NCBI RefSeq assembly: GCF_000740895.1
Contig: NC_025261.1
Coordinates: 1,674,001-1,738,000, forward strand
Source: Theileria orientalis strain Shintoku
Taxonomy: Eukaryota > Apicomplexa > Aconoidasida > Piroplasmida > Theileriidae
DNA length: 64,000 nucleotides
Reading direction: 5' to 3'
Below, in pieces: positions 54,801 to 57,480 of the stretch. The translations under genes were made by a program, and so were the position numbers. Each line of letters opens with the position of its first letter. Position 1 is the first letter of the stretch. The notes beneath the pieces were generated by a model. The model searched no databases, was not told the DNA's origin, and saw only the letters and a list, made by a program, of their open reading frames with translations.

Positions 54801-57272
54801 CTGCACGCAGTGGTCGACGGAGAGGCGACGGTGTGGTCGAACGACGGAACGAAGAAGTTCATGGTATTCGCATACCTGCCATCAGACAGGCCTCAGCACT
54901 TCGCACTGAGGTTCTACGTGGAGACGCCGACGGACTACAGCGACGTGTACATGGACAAGTACCAGGGCCGCTGGATCCCGTCGTACACGCCGAGCAACAG
55001 ATTCCTGGACGAAAGCATCTTCCCGGAGGAGGCGTTGGAGGGCTATGGCGATGCCGACGACCTTACCTTGGGTGAGTCCAGCGCCCACTGCTCTGCGCCC
55101 GTCGCCCCCGTTGCGTCAACTAGTGGCGGTGCTAGTGCCCCTAAAGACACGGCCGGTATGGCCAAGGGCGCTGGTGCCAACGTTACCGGTGACCGGGGTG
55201 TCACGCCTGCGTCGTTGAACACAGTGGTCCAGTGCGCCAAGTTCGACTTTGACCTCGCCAAGGACAACCACTGCACTGACATGTACAGCGTCCACCACCT
55301 GACGCACCACGGCTACAAGCTGACTCTGGTCAAGGTGAAGGAGCACAACATGTTGATGCACCTGGTAGACGGAGACCACAAGGTGTGGACCAACGGCGGC
55401 CACCAGGTCGTGTTCAAGTTTGCGTTTTTGCCACCTAAGGAGCCTAGGGAGCTGTTCATGAGTGTGTACTGCATGGCGAGTCACAAGAAGTACCACCTCT
55501 TTTTGTACAAGGAGCACGGCGAGTGGAAGCGGCACCCCTACCCCCACGAGGTGCCGGAGAGGGCGAGGGCGCTCTCGGAGGTCCTCAGGATGTCGCACTT
55601 CAGCTTCAACCTGCGCGAAAAACCCACAGCCTCGTACAACAAGTACCGCATGGACTTCGACAACAAGGCGCTCCTGGAGCTCGACGAGTCGACGTACCTG
55701 GACGCAGTGTTCGACGGAGACACCATGGTGTGGACGAACCACGGAAGCAAGAAGGTGAAGGCGATGGTGTACTATCCGCTGAGTGAGCCGGCGCACGTGG
55801 CGCTGTCATACACGAGGGACGACGATGGGCCCTTCTTCGAGTACATGGAAAAGGTAAACGGGAAGTGGAAGCACGAGTTGACGCCGCAGAGTCTGAAGCA
55901 GATGCTCAACTCGACGCTGTCGCAGTCGAATGGCCCTGACGGGTCGAGCCCTGCTCCGAAGACTAGACAGGCGCCCTTGAAGGCAGGAAGGACGTGGACG
56001 AGGATCGACACGGCCGAGTTCTACAACAAGTTCATGCACGTGGCAGTCACGGGAACTTTCTCGAAGCTGGACCTGGGCACTAGGCCCGACGAGGGCATGT
56101 ACGAGGTGAAGGACGGCTTCGTGTACGGAAAGCCAATCAGAGTGTACAACCCGCTGCCAGGAAACCACGTCTACAGAATAACCAAGGGAAATGCGACGGT
56201 GTGGTCGTTCCTGGAGTTCAACGACCACGTGAAGTCGGTGCTGGCAGTCTACGATAAAATTGACGAGGAGGCAGACCCGAGGCTGCTGCAGGTGTACATA
56301 AAGAACAGAAACACAATCAGAGCACGCTACTTCAAGTGCAAGAGTAGCAAGCGCTGGGTGGAGGTGTCGGAGAAGGAGTACGCGCGGCTCTACAGGACAG
56401 TCATGCAAATATTCAACGGCGCAGTGACTGAGGAGAGCGCAGGCGACTACTGGGAGCACGAGTCGGCGGACAGCGAGGACGACTACGAAGCGAGCACGGC
56501 AGCAACCACCGACACTGAGGACCCGAGAGCATTCATAGGCTCCGAGGACCCGAGTCTGTGCAAGGTCGAGTACCAGAGTCTGTTCGACCGAATGGGCGAG
56601 ATGGCGAGGGACCTGAAGGAGTACGTGGAGTCGAAGTACGCCAAATACGCGGGTGTGGCCAAACCCAAGGTAGACACGCAGGAAGATACCACCACGTCTG
56701 CACCTGATGATACCGACGTGACTAAGCAGAAGGTAGACACGCAGAAATACGTAGAGCCGGGCATAGAGACGAAGGTTGACACGGACGAGAAGGTCGCCGG
56801 AGAACAAGCACACCCGCTGAACAAATTCCCCCAAGTAAATGGAGGTGAGTCTATAAGAGTTAATGTGATGAGAAACGATGGAACAACGAGCGAAGTGAAG
56901 TTGGGGTGCGACAACCGCCTGTACGCGCACCTGGTGGACAACGCGACGATATACGTGCCAGTGGAAGGAGACGAGATGGTGAAGGTGAAGCAGGACAACT
57001 ACGTGTTCTACTCACTCGAGTACGCAACGAAGAAGGCCCAGGCAGTGACGACGGAAGGACACGACGGAATTGTGACGAAGCTGATAGTGTCAGTGGAGAA
57101 CGGGGAGGCGATGAAGCACATAGGATTCGCGCTCATCAACGGAGCCTGGGAATCCTACGACGTCGAAGGAACAGAGCGCGAGTCTCTGGAGAAGGAAGTA
57201 GAGCGCGCGAAGATAAAGTCGAGCTCTCTGGACTTTAGACAGAGGTACCTGCGGACTCTGACGGCCAACTGA
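30837..57272 (+). CDS. Giant secreted multi-FAINT (DUF529) repeat protein, 8811 residues
   Basis: One uninterrupted frame of 26.4 kb. It begins with a signal peptide (MLIYRQLLYITALAGYVFG, likely cleaved before SDVKLDLSS). There is no transmembrane helix or GPI-type tail at the C-terminus (FRQRYLRTLTAN), so a soluble secreted product is predicted. The body is made of about 45 FAINT-like units counted by eye. Each has a start of the type F-D-L/F-D-L, a Tyr-rich strand, a turn of the type V-x-D/E-G-x-x-x-V-W, a hydrophobic strand with P at its end, and Y-x-x-x-x-G-x-W. Ser/Thr/Asn/Gly-rich linkers, many made of tandem repeats, separate them. FAINT proteins of Theileria are exported, many into the infected host cell, and their molecular roles are mostly unknown. 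Two cassette pairs are near-identical (44075/48959 and 43705/55231). The expected mass is near 1 MDa. Processing into fragments is possible but not visible. Confidence 0.9.
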   Translation: MLIYRQLLYITALAGYVFGSDVKLDLSSTETNQFDVAKLENGEFETTRITPKHGIEVKEIHDASNELWSPLSTDFFMKSLEIHQRSGHDDLGHLVVWKPNQEVYQASKSQLNERKTTVFIPYKVNNLFFKKKDRVWFPLTQYHYEVLKSDMSSRDSVLDLDNFGGCNVSVNYLSHRVTKYKLVPKHMTRILRVIHRDDVLWKSQAEQMVKSVYLSYNKTGEMALVSLNLSAPNATYDPLDEKSKRYYLDSLRYYSKMGRGSWVEVGQDEYEYQMSLLRKTAETQEVKVQFDLSKMPASAITFTKNEYSARGMEVTSYAINEGFKLNLVKDGPHTLWSSSVNSVKDLCVYNLGSKRVLDLRVTKDYGLETKSDYLLFKKEEQGQWEKLPAEEYKYLLYSGEIPLVLDMDASDYQYMTIIGYKEDGVPVRMMKPFNGYHFNKVVQSGALVWESRRMQRCRKALIFNYSRDGRATSMHYTPDSDTEWTGNEFAALLLDDLLKGKSYEAYFRKAVSTVYDETSGKQESAGVTWVEMTEAEYQASFASLQLKMSFSLDLDTLPSAFYYEELPSSGARSPLDGESAKEDADPKTKSNWPAVDEVLASRGMAQSNHRDYIVSKYDYKGVKKVSLTPKFNKNLTKVVEGSEVIWEKKKGCNCLSVTFNNAPQPTLLTVSSTNANKAIVQANYYYRNQGKWEEVTLSRYSDLMEAMAEVEDHKYFTVNLKKLGPTNKYTYNVIYEDVPYAQIFPNFGYQMRNLVEGEELIWSLNNPNGKGYENLSRADLTPYKDPKFVKLASTTADVEITTSYYVKEEVVGSKYDVDDTTQDVDASTDDVDSSTDDVDASTDDVDSSTDDVDSSTDDVDSSKYATLKDKWKNVEVEEYYSKLEKFKSEYCSREEVVDLWDVYMGLERDYYEYEKRDYLGVPKFGVLTFKARVENLTLSLKEQKIWKVPNTRYAKEVLFFPADAPTSVAVLYDDHDEYFLRGGDAGLNGSAQFPNTGSDNFVDTGSGFAKVDHEEMVRSFEKYVSPKREVELDLGEYYDMVSEFEEESIETSGTGAPKGVYMENEKEGEGEGEAFTLGSFSTLKSKDANGNTTVLGLEASLSPNAEAKKQSSVGRDASFDSDSDEFDLVDNDGSATSNDKVAVDNKVTGDQSGRTNESVTGNESINGDNNITGNETLTGNELATGDNKVTGNELATGDNKVMGNAALEKAGEALRRATDVSEASTEKLKKMDHRIRLRSYLVSKLLEKYPYTTLGDNDFNWSVWNYRGVDFITLSLNPKMVLKEIVDRDQKVTTCKIFDSVKVYFTLTDELSLLVYHRTFESSDMKMLAFTKGEGKSWSIAPSALTHSLRTLVNFASRPLSVDLYHLSDHWSKRGFKTYRYGASQYLKHNVLVASPGYQIREVYYRSKLLYEVNSADAAYSMTRTVTEVSAGFRSNAQLNTGLPDKSQSSTGCANNAQTGTVFGGREPMQSENEGRASESILRVNYYPNLRPRLVHIALLTASGVSNKYYSVSSTRGPANGSGESLLDGDLAASFDSGSAVDGDLGYDANTYTTNNANTYTNGNSNSYTNGNSNSYTNGNSNSYTNGNARTEPVTTVKSVDIFDYSRLYEEYGRINECSLDVREANKTEEYRAFTEMVNGTEYTLVKPKKESTLVLVTDGQKVLWEAEEEKVSSVVLYPKESPKLVLIYCEETPVHAEFSSTEATVQKVIRLKYSESVHDWKQVTEEEALETVNMAKRALKPFNLDLDGLHTELMNPRKWYHLERNYLFGMAFTTIRPSSYSDIVKVKFKKQVLFNIRDTYALYEEGESPADAKSISHNQDFGSEIEGTTRGNRVLNVVYGFGEEPKMARVTYLKNFEVLDAYFMRRDEEWEEITQPEFGRYLYLLKRLSLAPAVLDVENPDPVMFETTEFVHGGDSAPSTLMVRMTPREKYHVTKVVSSVSEFVRDLDDMQSTETLDYTNTLFAAEGSSVVYAEKTKTRPTLLRVYFVKKDDFLQLGKAHFVKGGLEAAARMRERQKASKAEFVEYLLTRRRYLGDLYEGQQEYQQITEFEYEKLLNRAGLTTYNLDAHYREINRTVQLHPFHTNNYTDDVQSVYTGNVNFVHPKSDLDRLMCRDKLVWESTIDEQGLLVATYPANSPKQAMVKALDHRSSKLSARYYAYENGEWVQKSTEENKVQNDSEDEGDSKSGHASGTTSFGLSLKELALKHFGLGKTTAGSEHEGSAGRLKVDVNDRSLHLKLNSFTFMEDQVYTTVVVPAEGAKVAGVYDKGVEIWAPKRRSASPSTSTSSLAGGSTLASSLPGGSTLSGSSSSLGDGPTSTEMPTNTATTETTAHSASGESAPLDDLVVVDPAEASQSLGADYSSALGESGEQAAGDAMDDLVVVDPADRKAPSSVSASASANVTAGHAASSTRTGDNNSTGQTRTGDTTQALTGTTAAHGGDKSLNKDTGYREPPKVVKQALEEEELMKLYFTPSVNPSVLVVYYRDLEGIVRVKDYEKRWAVWEEAHAKFMANYINMLESSLTVNVSELFVEAPVNVKKDNPEGEARGPLGKGDTEIEIKDPATKEENVEKMNEELTVTERLVERLANMSIAEDGSDIEVSDPAASGSVGNVAGGGDAVTRNATGTKNTGSNATVSAQGAKRAVAHMSLELKAKFDKNKIALTSYSISGFQVTTLTPKGSYNFTKVYANNRKGQAELIWQSAAEERCFIMHFAPKVDPKVVLLSYSTKSAFIETKMFFKDRANGWVHDAESDYQEFLKKMLELEDAFVYHLEDTLSGLPNENYTYEETEIAQVKFRTCTPRLNRHLVTIMDRHGHVYERAEGERVLDVLSSPPQNPHFLLVLYTVDGGEEVKYKYFNKPAKSPSSDGELSRYNYRNTWRQVGRYDFMRLLNEQVKASQARELEDGVEVLDRELSLSEVQAKLLERLNGLRRAEAERETDEEAHERVLRKFAQGAADPTAFDAHGPKVERHPETATGGGDSFKPLTETSDSAKPADANTDSAKQVHTTDRLDKANTLHTANTLDKANTLHTANLQEQLTDSLSTADTLEVTGFAQESVEFLDQMSGFGPLEKYKEFDLDLSVLSSMNSLAGTEYRRNDYVEAGVQRTVLRLRKNNLLKQVKQGSEVVWDATSARSTGSQYSEHSKGRRDATNSTWYYNKSEDTVTQGESGSQGESASKGKEGTRLGTFGKNGQSVVTYVYFAPTNDPRVLTLFFGDEGHGVTSMKFIKGTSWIQYPYVTKDPVNEKALLEATNNVVLDVEWEPLIFRNITVFKKVLLKDGEAYHMKISMKETLKKVVKVVYGEKTLWEKKGDEEFKATYLYPVSKPKFVRVDVSTREGDRREYYRYYSEAWFQLKENFYQSSLERYYKHLSTDFLEVNMSEVEQYRRKTAFYKVYTKNLYDLDFTLLAPNHSYQFSSVVYRPEKHVDLTGTGGARSASGGGKAVDGAFTDVPFVDDEAFSGHGATQGQSSHDLVGEKADADLKKLYETTVNEFMGMAGFAPKEDPKFLILTTYSWANLLEQEGGDYSYFTGDVSDLMDQQGREVNKQVYLSVTTNYYYKEEGEWYMADAHSFMERCKRYAHDNMEPEAMFDVDLDNLEFNRDKYELKKEEFCDTIFTGLGPKKGYKIGHVYQYGKIVYRVGPYPIREMLFYPETKARFLKFSHQMSEKLVNNYFFLSYEPFGLYQKDYPSFRAELYEYNRKKKSLGGLLEEDGLSEEDDINVVDARGHVSTGGVSAGGYPTGYTGGYPTGYASGYTGGYASGYTGGVSAGTLVSTDSKGQVVAGERAEGTEASGAPQGNAPRRTGRSQPTLVLYGHSEKLFEARGEKNTASKAPAHSFLYHVDTERTATTAYSCEYAKEAPEFQRAVRVFTGKMCGLMYYIVVPVNGFTVTQVFSETKSLLNAHEGTKVKAVVAVPSTNPIYLLVWHEEEPAETNWSLYHLSGNVWKELRHFPLRLKMSNIAKYHLAKVYPDRFSGASLPQAKVDSGAATTTVMPATTTFTQPTTSLTGSPVATAVAPAAQATLTSPTGSAGSVAPATAATPATQPSTTQATTGQTDTQPTTGQTDTQPTTGQTDTQPTTGQTDTQPTTGQTDTQPTTGQTDTQPTTGQTDTQPTTGQTDTQPTTGQTDTQPTTGQTDTPRSVMPIEPLRSLFKTEQSPAGDRFLMHGYPQGPEHFKEKFGFKYDFFNFSQVDVMDQDDVFRKLDFYTEAEDAYKLVLMDYDEYKVDRLTVNEKTVFQLPDEDFFDIVDARSGSAPGPQVAHDLANTRPLATTTGQKAGTKDTLTTDPVKCAKFDFDLAKDNHCTDMYSVHHLTHHGYKLTLVKVKEHNMLMHLVDGDHKVWTNGGHQVVFKFAFLPPKEPRELFMSVYCMASHKKYHLFLYKEHGEWKRHPYPHEAPEHLRELVDPASTIYEGVAHCTAPPSYGAAQFAGTANVTGTAQVVGTAQVKPAGTTKVTGTTGNLATPVDTAQVVTTTGNQMVTTDNLTTDPVKCDKFDLDLAKHHESNEYYSYWRAMYFHGHEYAVLRVRQHKVLNRVRDGDLPVWSQHKDHYATELGLLPPEKPTHVCVGEYHQKDHTVKYKFLYKSEGEWHEYFAHHLVPESMLNVAKFLASGASTDSALKTDLKHNKSKFDTVKAVVLSPKERPYKLSVVYSEGIHDRYASFLKVNGQWAPVTLPMSDDLTLRMRYLGAKLRSESIVFAGEYPYAVDVNTKMLKYKYGTFVHNSVVSSKWLATHSPEEGHLVYLPINNFKLLRVSFGKHKLFKYNFNTKRVTAVYLTRAENWKETARSNEVERVTVFALDKEDRKYRASWKKKGDKWVMTHVPTEEVMKMLNNIRKAKEMLPKTTEKRERKEAEANKAFENFMDYTASEGTLNTANRFTLSGKVERKDGALTVNAYFNYRIELNEMEVFLSSLKTQFFNYAVLEEWYNYNIVVVPEGYKATVLKHLGSVVFDSRQLAANTDSVNTAVNTNAANTDAGINTNADNTNSNSNNNTSANTNTDNKANNNTTDKSRDEYFIKAVYLTPASNPYRVYLYLKNGKGESKYKYLWKSAVTVPSTTENTTEFVTVSTRYEWLSANMTETVLAYVKAKFTNALDASESLKVSCYKYDLKVAANGDVRRSHTEESFSTGSASGSMFGGSADTVRYGGDTVLSTSSSGKVGTSADSEFEDQFSGDPIVRSVSGHSAKGVGRGSASVFATRTANDYTTEYTIASPGKSTSGLTSGCTSDCVITGTVPGLTTYKQLQKFDYYVNLDSMYANMSYKGMFSYIEEDFKVLVPYKDNKVSHVTFGVEKLFTLKSQFDTVKALLLTPPSNPRNLIVYYVDEEGNDHYAAYTKMNPLLYYCNGTFGTMERLFKLGIGVSGSNVSGSNVSGSNVSGSNAERTWQLDPDAVDTALGTTAGTTQGTKMGYDILNDIYDTGRTGVDSTFNDSYAHGNSSTSDYSYARSNSTFNQGYGRSSNAGRQSHKRFEGVKRQWFERPFFGSHATAIRRIHAALDKYYKLYPHAEGVTTVGQRDGEGRGKGDFVPDVYCMELYVSGKLYDLKKGAIYDFFYYYDDKNKDLLRVFVDDEIVHVPGVLEVVVREGKPTSFLFITAKVSAAASLMVSSIVYGSQEVMEVSDQLVVLGLLVSPLSDPKAMLVHAKNFSGRDLYYYFVKKDNHWVTPESDHYSFLKMKVLMEGARAELSAAPSDSAATLRRKEGVDGMASGTMAWPEGLPVGRTMSSGVYPQEAKNMDVYMSGTLVDGETVAPFVYVYNARKVGSAHVMERGKIVEHKNVFAVEAEDTQYRTVFALKPKHKEYKVRTLHVSRERVFEVDARETVNMVAWTPFANPKSVMVSVTTATGGTRHNFYAKKGNAWTLCTEDWQLSSLVHEFDISEADAADDASSLSMVEKVNYDLYLTGLVEYDNFVYVFDKDSLDSLFVLKGEKLELVRNAVEYKVNETINVLFVWPQLPRYVVTNVVSSSGVLLEVDRNSMLVALLLSPPYDPEVMAVHQNDASGSFYKYFMKRDGQWYLPLVNPPSYYRMRRCLEVAEAERFEATGVAHCTAPPSYGAAQFAGTANVTGTAQVVGTAQVKPAGTTKVTGTTGNLATPVDTAQVVTTTGNQMVTTDNLTTDPVKCDKFDLDLAKHHESNEYYSYWRAMYFHGHEYAVLRVRQHKVLNRVRDGDLLVWSQHKDHYATELGLLPPEKPTHVCVGEYHQKDHTVKYKFLYKSAGEWHEYASRDRVPLQLVYLSELNFNHVSELSHGNFTLHLNEENKTTEMYRFEEVKVDSFKMAWGLVNKGYNLDEVLAAVGAGKGAPEASRGRATETVFKNEKNRQVLRFAYTPVQDPVAFGCSYVLDGETHYELYEKASEGWNPMYTISYLRTALAYALSDEYHEEYVRNNWKELTLELSEKRLEQVEFGVTTRTGVTAVTGPTVATARTGVTAVTDAKHTTDAKQLVNEFADQMRTERLEEAAGATKHVTSVPVQKVVFDLHFDLLNEFYRHRYDQELTVVGGLTFVTFVPKEGVSVREVMYPFVSVYSLPTEETLNKISVYPRDEPELLLLHLTYAETPSHYDFADHLSGGALLDVVNANSHNVNVNPHNVNNKPLNVVRKFVLVKGEKEEDNRWVLSEEKFDRKVEDHAAELMAPELEEATLDLSKLMNLEGSEEYDVVRDTIKDTVDVLTVYTRAVTTKVTEGDNVVWEAEKGQRLDSLYIMPVEDPELLSLASTSKSLSYYARHGGKWESVTREAFYYISSYYVTARHTLDLKYVTEYDEELSPEDYELEHSKGYPEESHHRLSEEDSVVSQTFSMLRQSAFGEARSMFAEGDEEMSVKYTKTRYHEYLETGVLKSDNRLFGLVYPKEGVDNSLTVLKHNGDVIYRLAENEKLEQVNYYSFDSPVLVSVVLRVEVEPLEDRSEAGARCPAITCGTSAKRGAGAEWATSAELGVHCTCASDVSDSECALHPPAASAQHGVTTGEHVASGTPDHLTTATSAADDDDFKSYTMMLYFVRGAYRNERRWHQVDEEHYNTALELNEYSNKKGLGLMFGKEVYVRERAVPREREFSFELEAATRITSEYYLRRMSQSGDYYALVVNLGHRMKEVTEGGEAVFRPQEGEVIIDLYYAKEAEASSLTVKCVKEEDGVTYMEFLHMEKEGGAWAKKDEIRVPVETIEVHEATLATLATKSERTSFDFDIANYEETSPEEDSGKENRGYKVTKIKGSTEDILVFVNEGHRMERLLEGENLLYEAPEEYEIKSLLFTPPKEPKFLSMRYTDWEKKGLGHYAYFEKEGGLWELKKVLRVAQSESTPKHEMALEEYSKEHYEEDKKAQPEERSFAEKLAEAYKALAKADKSLIMTMGQGDNEAAAKVTKSRRDRARQEEDKVIPEASSANVKVEGAYVTGAFDMYGEKGVDFDDITIIDGREGEEREPVAQGERALGGLEDMKKFDFDLRSAKTGETEDYLLLVQKMPPIETALLTPKEKRRLARLHDGEETVWTSPEDRLCRQMMFAPFERPVFVGLATDKGEGSNPLDMEYTFVQKVRDGKWRECRIPFVKSKETLPPCDPRYFRTMKLDVAGLVDLSLGNRDRAAMAPGSGVAKAYYAVPKDVIVNTVCDGETTLFTSPVMSVEKVKVYATPTDLFLALTTEFADNMTTHYYRSSLLGEDVSGQTGLASRGVPDRGTLDGVTAVAGAPEAEQRPVDTSSPLSKYSVAYALKRPGQGASVNPSLDPSLSAMLDASSTSNANINASNTTDANLNANASMNAFLQDHALRSFDFDLSADNHSTKHYKVRVTEGAHPAVVVEVKRSSVLERLYDDHLLLWKKSKQKHVKLVTKFAYLPPKHPSHLCMGLYHVYDHKVKYTFFYKSGRVWHRYRPEEALPNGLFLAFKSMRGEARADGGLAQSAHTTVAADASVASVTVATDASVASVTVATDASVASATAPKSADSVVATQSSLVQETSRVRSAFDYDLSVRNQSTQDYEVNVYQYHGNETLAVVTPKPRGNLHAVVDGEATVWSNDGTKKFMVFAYLPSDRPQHFALRFYVETPTDYSDVYMDKYQGRWIPSYTPSNRFLDESIFPEEALEGYGDADDLTLGESSAHCSAPVAPVASTSGGASAPKDTAGMAKGAGANVTGDRGVTPASLNTVVQCAKFDFDLAKDNHCTDMYSVHHLTHHGYKLTLVKVKEHNMLMHLVDGDHKVWTNGGHQVVFKFAFLPPKEPRELFMSVYCMASHKKYHLFLYKEHGEWKRHPYPHEVPERARALSEVLRMSHFSFNLREKPTASYNKYRMDFDNKALLELDESTYLDAVFDGDTMVWTNHGSKKVKAMVYYPLSEPAHVALSYTRDDDGPFFEYMEKVNGKWKHELTPQSLKQMLNSTLSQSNGPDGSSPAPKTRQAPLKAGRTWTRIDTAEFYNKFMHVAVTGTFSKLDLGTRPDEGMYEVKDGFVYGKPIRVYNPLPGNHVYRITKGNATVWSFLEFNDHVKSVLAVYDKIDEEADPRLLQVYIKNRNTIRARYFKCKSSKRWVEVSEKEYARLYRTVMQIFNGAVTEESAGDYWEHESADSEDDYEASTAATTDTEDPRAFIGSEDPSLCKVEYQSLFDRMGEMARDLKEYVESKYAKYAGVAKPKVDTQEDTTTSAPDDTDVTKQKVDTQKYVEPGIETKVDTDEKVAGEQAHPLNKFPQVNGGESIRVNVMRNDGTTSEVKLGCDNRLYAHLVDNATIYVPVEGDEMVKVKQDNYVFYSLEYATKKAQAVTTEGHDGIVTKLIVSVENGEAMKHIGFALINGAWESYDVEGTERESLEKEVERAKIKSSSLDFRQRYLRTLTAN
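33289..33425 (+). repeat. 21-bp in-frame tandem repeat (TDDVDSS / TDDVDAS)
   Basis: About six units of 21 bp encoding an acidic heptapeptide in a linker of the giant FAINT protein. Units alternate Ser and Ala at one position. Confidence 0.9.
34230..34445 (+). repeat. Degenerate TGNE/TGDNKV repeat in a linker
   Basis: Imperfect repeats of ACTGGTAACGAA- and ACCGGTGACAAT-type words encode TGNELATGDNKV variants. The last two units are nearly identical. Confidence 0.8.
35497..35605 (+). repeat. 24-bp in-frame tandem repeat (NSNSYTNG)
   Basis: About four copies of an octapeptide unit, three of them nearly identical at nucleotide level, in a linker of the giant FAINT protein. Confidence 0.9.
39866..39938 (+). 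repeat. 36-bp direct repeat (LDKANTLHTANT)
   Basis: Two adjacent 36-bp copies with a single substitution at the end, in a Thr/Asn/Asp-rich linker. Confidence 0.85.
42030..42140 (+). repeat. Gly/Tyr/Thr-rich repeat (GGYPTGYT, GGYASGYT)
   Basis: Repeated 24-bp-type units in two sequence flavours inside a linker of the giant protein. It is bounded on both sides by the same GGVSAG word. Confidence 0.85.
42990..43252 (+). repeat. 27-bp minisatellite, ten in-frame copies (TTGQTDTQP)
   Basis: Ten consecutive nonapeptide units. The 27-bp units are almost perfectly identical (ACGACAGGTCAGACGGATAC plus CCAACCT), with one A/T difference in the first. It lies in a Thr/Pro/Ala-rich, possibly O-glycosylated linker. 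Confidence 0.95.
43705..44025 (+). repeat. FAINT cassette B, copy 1 (321 bp)
   Basis: Base-for-base identical, as far as I can read, to 55231-55551. It encodes a complete FAINT unit from KFDFDLAKDNHCTDMY to EWKRHPYPHE. Sequence on both sides is unrelated. Confidence 0.92.
44075..44615 (+). repeat. Linker plus FAINT cassette A, copy 1 (541 bp)
   Basis: Matches 48959-49499 with four substitutions. It encodes a Gly/Thr/Val/Ala linker (AQVVGTAQVKPAGTTKV) and a FAINT unit (KFDLDLAKHHESNEYYSYWR) up to SxGEWHEY. Confidence 0.92.
46912..46977 (+). repeat. 15-bp tandem repeat (VSGSN), four copies
   Basis: Four identical pentapeptide units written GTCAGCGGTAGCAAC in a linker of the giant FAINT protein. 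Confidence 0.92.
48959..49499 (+). repeat. Linker plus FAINT cassette A, copy 2 (541 bp)
   Basis: Copy of 44075-44615, 4884 bp downstream. The differences I see are two adjacent bases changing Pro to Leu, one silent, and one Glu to Ala. Confidence 0.92.
54529..54612 (+). repeat. 33-bp tandem repeat (ATDASVASVTV)
   Basis: Nearly three units of an undecapeptide repeat in the linker between two FAINT units. The last unit is diverged. Confidence 0.88.
55231..55551 (+). repeat. FAINT cassette B, copy 2 (321 bp)
   Basis: Identical copy of 43705-44025, 11.5 kb downstream in the same frame. It is preceded and followed by unrelated linker or FAINT sequence. Confidence 0.92.
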
Positions 57273-57290
57273 AGGCGACGTGTCAATGGC

Positions 57291-57343
57291 TAGTAGCGAG
57301 TTGTAGCCACAAATACTAGTAGCGAGTTGTAGCCACAAATACT
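57291..57343 (+). repeat. 26-bp direct repeat after the giant gene
   Basis: Two adjacent copies of AGTAGCGAGTTGTAGCCACA plus AATACT, 20 bp downstream of the FAINT stop codon. Non-coding. Confidence 0.9.
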
Positions 57344-57386
57344 TGTCGGAAGCAGTACGATATAGAAGATAGGCACCAGGCGATGT

Positions 57387-57480
57387 GGTACGTGGACGCC
57401 AGTCTATACGCGGTACGTAGGCACCAGTCTATACGCGGTACGTAGGCACCAGTCTATACGTGGTACGTAGGCACCGGACG
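57387..57480 (+). repeat. 25-bp minisatellite, about 3.6 units
   Basis: Tandem units of GGTACGTAGGCACCAGTCTA plus TACGC in the 3' region of the giant gene. The first unit has small changes and the last is truncated. Confidence 0.9.
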
